Made by a program: the position numbers and the translations under genes | The notes under the pieces: generated by a model | Told to the model about the DNA's origin: nothing | Database searches by the model: none | The model's input: only the letters and a program-made list of their open reading frames with translations | In this document: in pieces, positions 43,565 through 52,198 of the stretch | How the letters are laid out: each line of letters opens with the position of its first letter | Position numbering within the stretch: the stretch's first letter is position 1 | NCBI GenBank assembly: GCA_036266995.1 | Contig: DATAWX010000245.1 | Coordinates: 1-56,043, forward strand | Direction: 5' to 3' | Length of the DNA: 56,043 nucleotides | From: GCA-003244245 sp036266995 | Lineage (GTDB): Bacteria > Actinomycetota > Actinomycetes > Mycobacteriales > Pseudonocardiaceae

Positions 43565-44641
43565 TCATCGAGCGCCGCAGCCACAGCGTGGATGGGTTGG
43601 TCGAGGATGGCTACGTAAGATACCGCGCACGGGATCCAGCTCCAGCGTGGCGCCCCACGTCGGTGGGACGGGCATACCAGCATCCGGTCCGGCGAGCGTG
43701 GCGAGTACCTGCTCGACGGTGAGCGCGGCAGCAAGCTGGGTGCAGGCCAATCCGGCAGTCGCAACCAGCCCGACGAGCTGGGCGGCGAGTTTCGGCCAGG
43801 CCAGGTCCACCTCAGCCCGGTACAGCTCGGCGCAGTGCAGACAGCTGCTGCGCCCCGGCCACACCAGCGGACCCACCATCGCCGTCCCCTCGTGGGCGTA
43901 GCCGATCAGGTGCGCGATCCCGGCCTCGTGCAGCTCGGTGACCATCGTTGGATCCGGGACCACCACGTCGCACAGCACGATCAGGTCTGGCCGGTGGCGA
44001 GCGGCCACGCTCACACCCGGCGCAGCGCGGCGCACGGCATCGGCCGAGGCCGCTGCCCGGTCCCTGCCGAGGTCATCGGGCAGGTAGCCGGTGCCCAGGT
44101 CGGCGGCGGTGACCACGCCGGAGGTGCGCACCGCGAGGTGACCAACCCCGGCCGCCGCCAGCGCGGTGGCCACGGCCACCGCCACCCGACCGGATCCGAT
44201 CACCCGCACGGTGGCCTCCCGCCGCGCGCGCAGCACATGTCGCGTCGCACGGCTCGTGTGGATCGACCAGCCGGCCGCCTCGGTGACCAGCGCGACCCGA
44301 TGCCAGCCCGGCGGGCCATGGTCGGCAGCCGACGCCTCCTCGACCAGGCCGCATCGGTGAAGATCGGCAAGCATCATCAGGGCGTCCTGCCGGGGGGCCC
44401 CGGCGTCCTGGGCCTCGGTGACCAGCTCGGCGGTGGTGCGGATGCCGTCCATCCGCTTGAGCAATGCGGCTAGCGGTGCCGGCAGATCGTCGAGGACCAA
44501 GGCGCGCTGCTGATCGATCCCAAGCTGCAGGCAACTGGGCGAACGCCACAGGGCGACCCGTCCTGGCGCAAGCCGCAGCCGCTGGGGAAGGTCTGGCAGG
44601 CTGGCGTCGGTCAGGGTTTCGGTGGCACTCGGCGGAGTCAT
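43565..44641 (-). CDS. ThiF/TOMM cyclodehydratase-like protein
   Basis: A 358-residue protein. The N-terminal 100 residues resemble the leader-binding part of TOMM cyclodehydratases (LRLAPGRVALWRSPSCLQLG, then DQQRALVLDDLPAPLAALL). The remainder is a Rossmann-type ThiF domain (VRVIGSGRVAVAVATALAAAG) with a zinc-type CLHC near residue 260 and CGCG at the C-terminus. Members of this group sit next to whiB7 and AarF in many actinobacteria without a cognate peptide, so the role is unknown. The gene lies 49 bases ahead of the kinase gene, same strand. Confidence 0.75.
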   Translation of the reverse strand: MTPPSATETLTDASLPDLPQRLRLAPGRVALWRSPSCLQLGIDQQRALVLDDLPAPLAALLKRMDGIRTTAELVTEAQDAGAPRQDALMMLADLHRCGLVEEASAADHGPPGWHRVALVTEAAGWSIHTSRATRHVLRARREATVRVIGSGRVAVAVATALAAAGVGHLAVRTSGVVTAADLGTGYLPDDLGRDRAAASADAVRRAAPGVSVAARHRPDLIVLCDVVVPDPTMVTELHEAGIAHLIGYAHEGTAMVGPLVWPGRSSCLHCAELYRAEVDLAWPKLAAQLVGLVATAGLACTQLAAALTVEQVLATLAGPDAGMPVPPTWGATLELDPVRGILRSHPRPTHPRCGCGAR

Positions 44642-44679
44642 GCCCGCAATCCTGGACCGCTCCACTCGATCGCTCAAAC

Positions 44680-44714
44680 GGCTGTCCACACCGTATCCAC
44701 AGCTGTGGACAGCC
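44680..44714. promoter_or_regulatory. cluster of three DnaA-box-like sites in an inverted repeat
   Basis: CTGTCCACA (44682), GTATCCACA (44693) and, inverted, TGTGGACAG (44704) each differ by one base from actinobacterial DnaA boxes (TTGTCCACA or TTATCCACA). The outer two form an exact 11-bp inverted repeat. They lie 38-72 bases upstream of the ThiF-like gene. Confidence 0.5.
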
Positions 44715-44741
44715 TGTGCATGAGTCGGCGCTGGGTGGGCC

Positions 44742-46133
44742 TTAACCCGTAGGGCTCGCGGGTGGGTCGTCGGCGGAGTCCTCGGGAGGGTCGGGAGGCG
44801 GCTGCTCGCGAGGCGCCTGCGAGACGGTGCGCTCCAGCGCGGCGATGGGGTCATCCAGATCGGCGGCAGTCCTGGCGGCCCGATCGACGAACCCGGTGGG
44901 ATCGTCGAGGTCTGCGGTCGTGGGCAGCAGATCCGGGTGGTTCCACAGGGCGTCGCGGCCGTCGATGCCCAGTTGCTCGGTGAGCTGTCGCCACAACTGC
45001 GCGGCGACCCGGAGCTTGCGGGGCCGTAGCTCCAAGCCGACCAGCGTCGCGAACGTGTGCTCGGCGGGGCCCCCGGAGGCGCGCCGACGTCGCAGCGTTT
45101 CCCGCAGCGCTTCGGCCCCGGGGAGTCGCTCGCCCAACGCGTCCGCGACGACGACATCGACCCAGCCCTCCACCAGCGCAAGCAGTGTTTCCAACCGGTT
45201 CAGGGCGGCCTTTTGTTCGGGGGTGTGCTGCTGCTCGAGCAGACCAGAGGAGATCAGCTGATCCATACTCTGCGGATCGGTCGGATCCACATTCCGGGCG
45301 AGTTCCTGCAGCGCGTCGGAGTCCACCTGGATGCCGTGGGCAAACTCCTCGACGGTGCCCAGCAACCGTTGGCGCAACCACGGTACGTGCCCGAACAGGC
45401 GGTGGTGCGCGGCCTCCCGGGCGGCCAGGAAGACGGTCACTTCGGAAGTCTTGCGGCCCAACCCGCTGGCGAACTGCTCGATCGCGGCCGGCAGCAACGC
45501 CGCCACGCCCAACGGACCCAGCGGCAGCCCGATCTCGGTGGAGGTGAGCACCTCGCCACCGAGCTGGGCCAGCGCCGAGCCGAGCTGCGAGCCGAACGCC
45601 ATCCCCCCCATCTGCTCGACCATCGCCACCAGTGGACCGGCGGCCTGGCGGACCTCGTCGGGCAGCGCGTCGATCCACGAGCCGGCCATCCGTCGGGCAA
45701 CCGGGTCGCACAACCGCTGCCAGGTGGGCAAGGTCTTCTCTACCCAGTCCCGCGGCGCCCACGCGGCACTGCTGTGGGTCCCGGCGGGAAGCGCGGTCGA
45801 CGGGTCCAACCACACCTCGGCCAGCCGCACCGCATCGGTGATCGCGGTGGCCTGTTGCGCTGAGGGCAGCCCGGTCGTAGACAGCTTCTGGAGCGCCATC
45901 TGCTGAGCCAGATCGTAGTTCACCGGGCCACCGCCACCGGCGGCGCCCTGGCTGAGCATCTGGCCTAGCTGGGTGAGCATCTGGCCGAGGGCGCCGACGT
46001 CGAAGCCGCCGGCGCCGAAGGCCGCGAACGGGTTGGCCGGATCGGCACCGGAACCGCCGCCGTCTTCGGGTTGGTTCCTCCGATCAGGGTCCCGAGGGTC
46101 TTGGGAGCCGAAGCCGAAGGGCACGTCGCTCAT
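44742..46133 (-). CDS. zinc-dependent metalloprotease-like protein (DUF2342 type)
   Basis: A 463-residue protein. After a Gly/Pro-rich, disordered N-terminus (1-70) comes a helical domain with the family motif AAREAAHHRLFGHVPWL (Glu240, His243, His244, His249), the putative zinc site. The C-terminal 30 residues are Pro/Asp-rich. The family is common in actinobacteria and its substrate is not known. The ATG at 46133 gives the canonical MSDVPFGFG start; it is divergent from the PDZ/Lon protease, 43 bases away. Confidence 0.85.
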   Translation of the reverse strand: MSDVPFGFGSQDPRDPDRRNQPEDGGGSGADPANPFAAFGAGGFDVGALGQMLTQLGQMLSQGAAGGGGPVNYDLAQQMALQKLSTTGLPSAQQATAITDAVRLAEVWLDPSTALPAGTHSSAAWAPRDWVEKTLPTWQRLCDPVARRMAGSWIDALPDEVRQAAGPLVAMVEQMGGMAFGSQLGSALAQLGGEVLTSTEIGLPLGPLGVAALLPAAIEQFASGLGRKTSEVTVFLAAREAAHHRLFGHVPWLRQRLLGTVEEFAHGIQVDSDALQELARNVDPTDPQSMDQLISSGLLEQQHTPEQKAALNRLETLLALVEGWVDVVVADALGERLPGAEALRETLRRRRASGGPAEHTFATLVGLELRPRKLRVAAQLWRQLTEQLGIDGRDALWNHPDLLPTTADLDDPTGFVDRAARTAADLDDPIAALERTVSQAPREQPPPDPPEDSADDPPASPTG

Positions 46134-46176
46134 GGCTCCACGGTACGCGGAACGCTGGCACGTACGCTGTGCGGCC

Positions 46177-47199
46177 GTGAGCCGCCGAACCTGGACCCTG
46201 ATGGTCAGCCTCGGACTCGCCATGGCGCTTGGGCTGCTGGGTGCACTGGCGACGGTTCCCTATGTCGCGCTTCGCCCCGGACCCACGTTCAACACCCTGG
46301 GGGAGGTGGCAGGCAAGACGGTGGTGGACATCAAGGGCACCCAGACGTACCCCACCAGCGGCCACCTCAACATGACGACGGTGTCAGTGGTCGACAATGT
46401 GACCCTCTACGCGGCGCTCGCCTTGTGGATCTCCGAGAGCAGCGAGCTGGTGCCCCGCGATGAGATCTTCCCGCCGGCGCTGTCCGCGCAGCAGGTCGAG
46501 AAGCAGAACACGCAGATGTTCCAAGACTCGGAGGCCAACGCGAAAGCGGCCGCGCTGCGCTACCTGGGTTACCCGACCAAGGTCGTGGTCGGTCAGGTGG
46601 TTCCCAACGGTGCCGCGACTCGCAAGCTCGTCGCCGGCGACCGGTTGCTGGCCATCAATGGTCAGGAGCTGCGCAGCGCGCAGCAGGTGATCGACGTACT
46701 CGGCGGCAGCCACCCCGGTCAACTCGTAGACGTCCGCTTCCAGCGTGGCGACAGCCCGCCGCAGGAGGCAGCGATCCTGCTCGGCGTGGGTCCCCAACCA
46801 GGTCGCGGCTACCTGGGCATCGGGGTGACCGAGGCGCCCGACGTGAGTTTCGCCATCAACATCACCTTGGCCGACGTGGGGGGCCCCTCGGCGGGCTTGA
46901 TGTTCGCGCTGGCCATCGTGGACAAACTGACACCGGGTGCGCTGACCAATAACACCTTCGTGGCGGGCACCGGAGAGATCGCCCCGGGAGGTCAGGTGGG
47001 CCCGATCGGGGGCATCCCGCTGAAGATGATTCGCGCTCGGGAAGCTGGGGCGACGGTGTTCCTGGTGCCCGCCGAGAACTGCACCGAGGCCGTGCAGCGC
47101 GACCCCGCGGGGTTGCGACTGGTGCGGGTGGGCACCTTGGCGGATGCCGTGCACGCGCTCGACGCGATTCGAGTCGGCCGGCAGCCACCTGGCTGCTAG
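46177..47199 (+). CDS. membrane-anchored PDZ/Lon-type (S16) protease
   Basis: A 340-residue protein with one N-terminal membrane span (residues 8-30), a PDZ domain (about 120-205) and a C-terminal Lon protease domain. The catalytic dyad is Ser238 in GGPSAGLMFAL and Lys283 in GGIPLKMIRAREAGA, 45 residues apart as in Lon. There is no AAA+ domain, so it is ATP-independent and faces outside the cell. The GTG at 46177 is the best start. The stop overlaps the convergent neighbour's stop by four bases. Confidence 0.92.
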   Translation: MSRRTWTLMVSLGLAMALGLLGALATVPYVALRPGPTFNTLGEVAGKTVVDIKGTQTYPTSGHLNMTTVSVVDNVTLYAALALWISESSELVPRDEIFPPALSAQQVEKQNTQMFQDSEANAKAAALRYLGYPTKVVVGQVVPNGAATRKLVAGDRLLAINGQELRSAQQVIDVLGGSHPGQLVDVRFQRGDSPPQEAAILLGVGPQPGRGYLGIGVTEAPDVSFAINITLADVGGPSAGLMFALAIVDKLTPGALTNNTFVAGTGEIAPGGQVGPIGGIPLKMIRAREAGATVFLVPAENCTEAVQRDPAGLRLVRVGTLADAVHALDAIRVGRQPPGC

Positions 47200-47744
47200 C
47201 GCAAGGTGGCCAGCAGCGCGTGGAGCAGGTTCGGGGCGAGCTGTGGATCCTCCACAACCTCGTCGTGACCCGGATCGTCACCGGGATCTGCCCGTAGCCG
47301 CAACACACAGGCTCCGACGCCGTCCCGCAGCACCGCTGCGACCAGCCTGCCTTCCCGTCGCTGCGGGTGCCCGGCGGCGACGCGGCGGGCCTGCTCCGGG
47401 TCGCCGGGCAAGTCACCGAGAGCGGCCTGCGCCTCGGGTGGCAGCACCACGATCTCTTGCGCCAATGCACACCCGGTGACCGAATCAGGCCATTCGATAC
47501 CGGCCAGCGCGGCATCGAGTTCTCCGTCGGGAAGCGCGTCCTGGGCTACCGGCGTGAGCGGGGCTTGCGCGTCGAGCTGCTCGGCCAGTTCTGGTTGGCT
47601 GGCCAGCAGAGTCGCAGTGGTCACCAAGGCGAACAGTTGCGGGGGCTGATCCCACCCGGCGGCTGCCACGAACTCCTCGACCTCGCGCGCCGTGGCAGGC
47701 AAGGCGTGAGACAGCGGGGACGGGTACGGCAGCGGCTCGCTCAC
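47196..47744 (-). CDS. PPA1309-family hypothetical protein
   Basis: A 182-residue acidic soluble protein (starting MSEPLPYPSPLSHALPATAR), containing WPDSVTGCALAQEIVVLPPEAQ and ending LAPNLLHALLATLR. It matches a small actinobacterial family located between the PDZ/Lon protease and the UPF0182 protein; its function is unknown. GTG 47744 is used because the longer frame has no family similarity. Its stop shares the CTAG with that of the protease gene. Confidence 0.8.
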   Translation of the reverse strand: MSEPLPYPSPLSHALPATAREVEEFVAAAGWDQPPQLFALVTTATLLASQPELAEQLDAQAPLTPVAQDALPDGELDAALAGIEWPDSVTGCALAQEIVVLPPEAQAALGDLPGDPEQARRVAAGHPQRREGRLVAAVLRDGVGACVLRLRADPGDDPGHDEVVEDPQLAPNLLHALLATLR

Positions 47745-47909
47745 CGCACCATCGTCGCATCGGTACGAAAAACCGTCAGTAGCGGTGCGGACACCAGGAT
47801 CGGAACCCCGAGGCACTCCGTAGAGTTGGACAGACAGGACTCCCCCGACGTGGCATCGCTGCGCCAACGGGTCCGCCCTGCACCACTGTCGTCGCCAGGA
47901 GTGTGTTCT

Positions 47910-50834
47910 GTGGCCAACCGGCACCCCGTCGGAGTTCCCGCGCTTTCTCGCCGCGCTCGAATTCTGATCACCGTTGGCACCGCCGCGCTGGCGATACTCA
48001 TCATCGGATCGCGGCTGATCGACACGTACGTGGACTGGTTGTGGTTCGGCGAGGTGGGCTTCCGGTCGGTGTTCTCCACCGTCCTGGTCACCCGTCTCCT
48101 GCAGTTTCTGGTTGTCGGGCTGGTCGTCGGTGGGCTGCTTGCGCTGAACATCGTCATCGCCTACCGCACCCGGCCGGTGTTCGTACCCGTGGCGGGGCCG
48201 GAAGATCCGGTAGCGCGGTACCGCAGCGCGATCGTCGGGCGCCTGCGCCTGGTTGGCATCGGTGTGCCGGTACTGGTGGGGCTGATCGCCGGGCTGTCCG
48301 CGCTGGGTGACTGGCAGACGGTGCAGATGTTCCTGCACGGAACCAGCTTCGGTGTGTCCGACCCCCAGTTCCACAAGGACGTTGGTTTCTACGCCTTCGA
48401 GCTACCGTTCTATCGCGAGCTGCTGGGCTGGGCCTTCCTCGCCGTGGTGATCTCCTTCCTTGGCGCTCTGCTGACCCACTACCTGTTCGGTGGGTTGCGG
48501 CTGGCCGGCCGTGGCGGTCAACTCTCCGGTCCGGCGCGGGTCCAGCTCGGGATCCTGGCGGGCGCTTTCGTGCTGTTCAAGGCGGTGGGCTATTTCTTGG
48601 ATCGCTACGGGCTGCTGTTCTCCCAGCGTAATCCGCTGTTCACCGGGGCCAGCTACACCGATCTCAACGCGGTCCTTCCCGCTAAGATCATCCTGATGTG
48701 CATCGCGGTGATCTGCGCGATCGCCTTCTTCGTCGGTGCGGTGCTGCGCAACCTGCAACTGCCGGCAATCGCCATCGCGCTGCTGTTGCTGTCCAGTATC
48801 CTGGTAGGCGCAGCGTGGCCGGCGGTTCTGGAGCAGTTCGTGGTCCGGCCCAACGCCAACGTTCGCGAGGCGCCGTCGATCCAGCGCAACATCGCCGCCA
48901 CTCGGGCGGCCTACGGCATCACCGACCGGCAGGTCGTGTACTCCCAATACTCCGGTCGCAGCGATGCGTCGCCGGCTGACGTCCAAGCCGACACCGCCAC
49001 GATCGGCAACGTGCGGTTACTGGACCCCAGCGTGCTGTCGCCGACCTTCACCCAGCTGCAGCAAAGGGAGAACTTCTACGGGTTCCCGGACAAGCTCGAC
49101 GTCGACCGCTACACCGTCAACGGCAAGACGCAGGATTACATTGTTGCGGTACGGGAGCTGGAGTCTGCGTCGTTGGCCGAGAACCAGCGCACCTGGATCA
49201 ACCAGCATCTTACTTTCACCCACGGCAACGGCTTCGTCGCCGCCCCGGCGAACACGGTGAACTCGGCGCTGAAGGACGCCGGCTCCGGGGAGGGCGGCTA
49301 CCCGGTATTCACCGTGTCGGACACCTCCCGGCAAGGCGATATCCCCGTTGCACAACCGCGGATCTACTTCGGCGAGTTGATCGACGACTACGCGATCGTC
49401 GGGGGGAACCCCGGTGCGGCAGCTCGGGAGTTCGACGGCCGTCCCGAGAACTACACCTATCAAGGCAAGGGCGGGGTACCCCTCGGGAGTTGGGCGAAGC
49501 GACTCATATTCGCTTCGTACTACGGCGAGCGCAACATCCTGTTCAACCAGGCGATCGGCCCGGATTCAAAGATCATCTATAATCAGCACCCAAGGGATCG
49601 GGTGGAGAAGGTCGCGCCCTGGCTCACCGTCGATGGGGACCCTTATCCTGCCGTGATCAACGGTAGAGTCGAGTGGATCCTCGACGGCTACACGACGCTG
49701 GACAACTACCCGTACGCGCAGCGGACCGTGCTGGGCAAGGCGACCACCGACTCGCTGACCGGGGTGTCCCGCCTGCCGGACGACGAGATCAGCTACATCC
49801 GCAACTCGGTGAAGGCCACTGTTGACGCCTATGACGGCACCGTGACGCTATATGCGATGGATGAGAGCGACCCGGTACTGCGGACCTGGATGAACGTGTT
49901 CCCCGGTACCGTGAAGCCCGCCAGTGCCATCAGCAACGAGTTGCGGGCGCACTTCCGTTATCCGGAGGACTTGTTCAAGGTGCAGCGGGAGATGCTCGCT
50001 CGTTATCACGTGAACAACCCGTCGGTGTTCTTCACCAACGACGATTTCTGGAATGTTCCCACCGACCCGACGCAGAATCAGCAGGGCGTGGACCAACCAC
50101 CGTACTATGTGCTGGCCGGTCCGCCGATCGGGCCAGGGCCGGCTGAATTTCAGCTGACCAGCGCGCTGGTCAGTCTGCGCCGGCCGTTCTTAGCTGCCTA
50201 CATTTCGGTGGGGTCCGACCCGCAAGATTATGGGAAAATCAGGGTGCTCGAGCTTCCTGGCGAATCGCAGACGCTGGGTCCGGAGCAGGTCCAGAACAGG
50301 TTCGTGTCCTCAGCGGACGTGAGCCGGGAACTCAACCTGTTACGGCAGTCGGAGACCGATGTACGCTACGGCAACCTGCTCACCCTCCCCGTCGGTGGCG
50401 GGCTGCTGTACGTGGAACCGGTCTATATCGAGCGAGCGAACCAGCAAGCAGCGTTCCCGCAACTGAACCGGGTACTGGTGGCCTACGGTGACCGGATCGG
50501 CTACGCCCCGACCCTGCGAGAGGCGCTCAACCAGGTTTTCGGGGCCGGTGCCGGGGATGCCACCGCCTCGCCGGGTCAGCAGGCCACAGCGGGGAATCAG
50601 GGCGCGACGCAGCCCCCAGCGTCGGCTGGGTCCGGGGCGGCCAGCCAGAACATGCGTCAGGCCGTGGCTGACATCGCTGATGCGCTCAAGCGCCTGCGGG
50701 CGGCGCAGGCTGCGGGTGATTTCAGTGCGCAGGGCAAGGCCCTGGCTGATCTCGACGCGGCTACCAAGCGATTCGACACAGCCTCCGGGGCAGCCGGGGC
50801 GGCCACTCCCGCACCCGTCGGCGGTGGTGGCTGA
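47910..50834 (+). CDS. UPF0182 (COG1615) large membrane protein
   Basis: A 974-residue protein. The first 320 residues contain about seven membrane spans (first: ILITVGTAALAILIIGSRLI). The large extracytoplasmic part of about 550 residues follows, with FGEVGFRSVFSTVLVTRLL and RPNANVREAPSIQRNI typical of the family. The C-terminus is Ala/Gln/Gly-rich, with a short predicted coiled coil (near residue 925). It is conserved in actinobacteria and cyanobacteria with unknown role. GTG 47910 has AGGAG upstream. Confidence 0.9.
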   Translation: MANRHPVGVPALSRRARILITVGTAALAILIIGSRLIDTYVDWLWFGEVGFRSVFSTVLVTRLLQFLVVGLVVGGLLALNIVIAYRTRPVFVPVAGPEDPVARYRSAIVGRLRLVGIGVPVLVGLIAGLSALGDWQTVQMFLHGTSFGVSDPQFHKDVGFYAFELPFYRELLGWAFLAVVISFLGALLTHYLFGGLRLAGRGGQLSGPARVQLGILAGAFVLFKAVGYFLDRYGLLFSQRNPLFTGASYTDLNAVLPAKIILMCIAVICAIAFFVGAVLRNLQLPAIAIALLLLSSILVGAAWPAVLEQFVVRPNANVREAPSIQRNIAATRAAYGITDRQVVYSQYSGRSDASPADVQADTATIGNVRLLDPSVLSPTFTQLQQRENFYGFPDKLDVDRYTVNGKTQDYIVAVRELESASLAENQRTWINQHLTFTHGNGFVAAPANTVNSALKDAGSGEGGYPVFTVSDTSRQGDIPVAQPRIYFGELIDDYAIVGGNPGAAAREFDGRPENYTYQGKGGVPLGSWAKRLIFASYYGERNILFNQAIGPDSKIIYNQHPRDRVEKVAPWLTVDGDPYPAVINGRVEWILDGYTTLDNYPYAQRTVLGKATTDSLTGVSRLPDDEISYIRNSVKATVDAYDGTVTLYAMDESDPVLRTWMNVFPGTVKPASAISNELRAHFRYPEDLFKVQREMLARYHVNNPSVFFTNDDFWNVPTDPTQNQQGVDQPPYYVLAGPPIGPGPAEFQLTSALVSLRRPFLAAYISVGSDPQDYGKIRVLELPGESQTLGPEQVQNRFVSSADVSRELNLLRQSETDVRYGNLLTLPVGGGLLYVEPVYIERANQQAAFPQLNRVLVAYGDRIGYAPTLREALNQVFGAGAGDATASPGQQATAGNQGATQPPASAGSGAASQNMRQAVADIADALKRLRAAQAAGDFSAQGKALADLDAATKRFDTASGAAGAATPAPVGGGG

Positions 50835-50936
50835 CCGATGACCAGGGTCGCTAGCACCCCAGGCACCCTCGCGGGTGGTCTTTCACTAGGGTAACTGGCG
50901 CGGGTCAGCGGCTGGCATCCACGGAGGCAACAAACA

Positions 50937-51434
50937 ATGACTCAGGCACAAGGGACAGATTTCGCATCGTACGCCAAACTGTCAGAGCCGGAGCTGGAGG
51001 CGCTCGATCGAGCGCTGGCATCAATTCCTGACGATATTCTGTCGACGGGCGATCGGCCCCCGATAGAGTCCCGGATCCGGCGTCGTCTGCAGGAGGAGGG
51101 CTTTCTCAAAATGGGGGAGGCGGGCGGGCCACTAGGCGTCGCGGAAATCCCTCCGATAGCCTTCGTCGGTCGAGCAGTCGGATGCCTCGCATCGAACTAC
51201 GTGTACCTGCGGGGAATCAGTCAGAATAAGCCCCCCAACGAGGTAGCTGAGTCGATCGCGCGAGCGGTTGCGGAGTGCGTCCCGGGTGATATCGATGCGA
51301 TCAAATCGGATATCATAGAATACCGGACCCAGGTTGCGCGTGCTTGCAAGGCACTTGGCCTGCCCGCGCTCGGCGACGCGCTCTGTGCGGCCGATTCCGG
51401 TGGGCTGTATGAGATGGGTTACCGCGATATGTGA
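50937..51434 (+). CDS. hypothetical protein
   Basis: A 165-residue soluble protein starting MTQAQGTDFASYAKLSEPEL, mostly helical in appearance, with a central PPIAFVGRAVGCLASNYVYL and a C-terminal ARACKALGLPALGDALCAADSGG. Three cysteines are spread out, without motif. GGAGG lies about 9 bases ahead of the ATG. I do not recognise a family. It stands alone between UPF0182 and the initiator tRNA. Confidence 0.65.
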   Translation: MTQAQGTDFASYAKLSEPELEALDRALASIPDDILSTGDRPPIESRIRRRLQEEGFLKMGEAGGPLGVAEIPPIAFVGRAVGCLASNYVYLRGISQNKPPNEVAESIARAVAECVPGDIDAIKSDIIEYRTQVARACKALGLPALGDALCAADSGGLYEMGYRDM

Positions 51435-51666
51435 TTCTGTCCTACAGTGCCTCGGCGTCGGCAGGTCTGACCCGACAAGCGTCCGCGCCGACGGGCGTCT
51501 CGCGGTCTCAAGCCGCGCGAGTGACCGTGCGCGCAGTGCCGGATCTGGCGGCGGCCGCAGCCTTCACTGCATGACGTGCTTAGCGCGATCGTCCCTGCTA
51601 GGCACCGGTCCTGTCACGGACCTACTCGGGCGTTCGGCGGTCGCGGCGGAGCGATGACCACCCGAT

Positions 51667-51696
51667 TTGCTCCTCCGGCGACTGCCCGCGTAGGGT
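51667..51696 (+). promoter_or_regulatory. promoter of the initiator tRNA gene
   Basis: TTGCTC (51667) and TAGGGT (51691) are spaced 18 bases apart and end 12 bases before the tRNA, a normal layout for a stable-RNA promoter. Confidence 0.5.
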
Positions 51697-51708
51697 AGCG
51701 CTTACCAA

Positions 51709-51785
51709 CGCGGGGTGGAGCAGCTCGGTAGCTCGCTGGGCTCATAACCCAGAGGTCGTAGGTTCGAATCCTACCCCCGCTACCA
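51709..51785 (+). tRNA. initiator tRNA-fMet (anticodon CAT)
   Basis: A 77-base cloverleaf with encoded CCA. The acceptor stem has a C1:T72 mismatch, and the anticodon stem has three G:C pairs (GGG-CTCATAA-CCC); both are initiator hallmarks. The T arm is GTAGG-TTCGAAT-CCTAC. It ends at 51785 with CCA. Confidence 0.96.
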
Positions 51786-51799
51786 TGTTACAGCAGGTC

Positions 51800-51834
51800 A
51801 GAGGCCCGGTTCCCGGTATAGGAATCGGGCCTCT
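51800..51834 (+). terminator. terminator hairpin after the tRNA
   Basis: AGAGGCCCGGTTCC pairs with GGAATCGGGCCTCT (14 bp, one G:T) around the loop CGGTATA, followed by TTGATTGTTT. A good intrinsic terminator. Confidence 0.8.
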
Positions 51835-52198
51835 TGATTGTTTGACCGTGGCTTGACCGTGGGATGGGACGTCACGGCCCGGTCGTGGCCGGGCCTAACC
51901 GGTCGAAGTGTGATGTGCTTCACCACCCTTGTAGACGCTAATGATGCGGCGGGGGAAGCCGTTCTGCTGAGCCAGTTGTCGTGCCGTTGCTGGGGCAGGG
52001 GCCCCTGGTGATCAGGACTTGATCGCGGTACTGGCCGCTGACGGGCGTGGTGAACAGCGCACTGGCTGTACATCGTCGGCCTCGTGGCCCTTGTGTCTTT
52101 GAGATCACGGATCAGGTGTTCCGGGGGGGACGCGCGTCGCGTCGAGTTGCTTGGGGGACTGCGCGTACGGTTGAACGTCGTCATGGAGGGGGTGCCTC
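51835..52198 (+). other. intergenic region at the tRNA/island junction
   Basis: There is no convincing gene. A short tandem repeat TTGACCGTGG (51842 and 51852) lies just after the tRNA terminator. The base composition differs from the housekeeping side. No integrase gene and no second copy of the tRNA 3' end are found within the window. GGAGGGG precedes the next start. Confidence 0.4.

Noticed and set aside
51798..52184. 128-residue minus-strand frame after the tRNA as an integrase remnant
   Set aside because: No tyrosine- or serine-recombinase motifs; overlaps the tRNA terminator.
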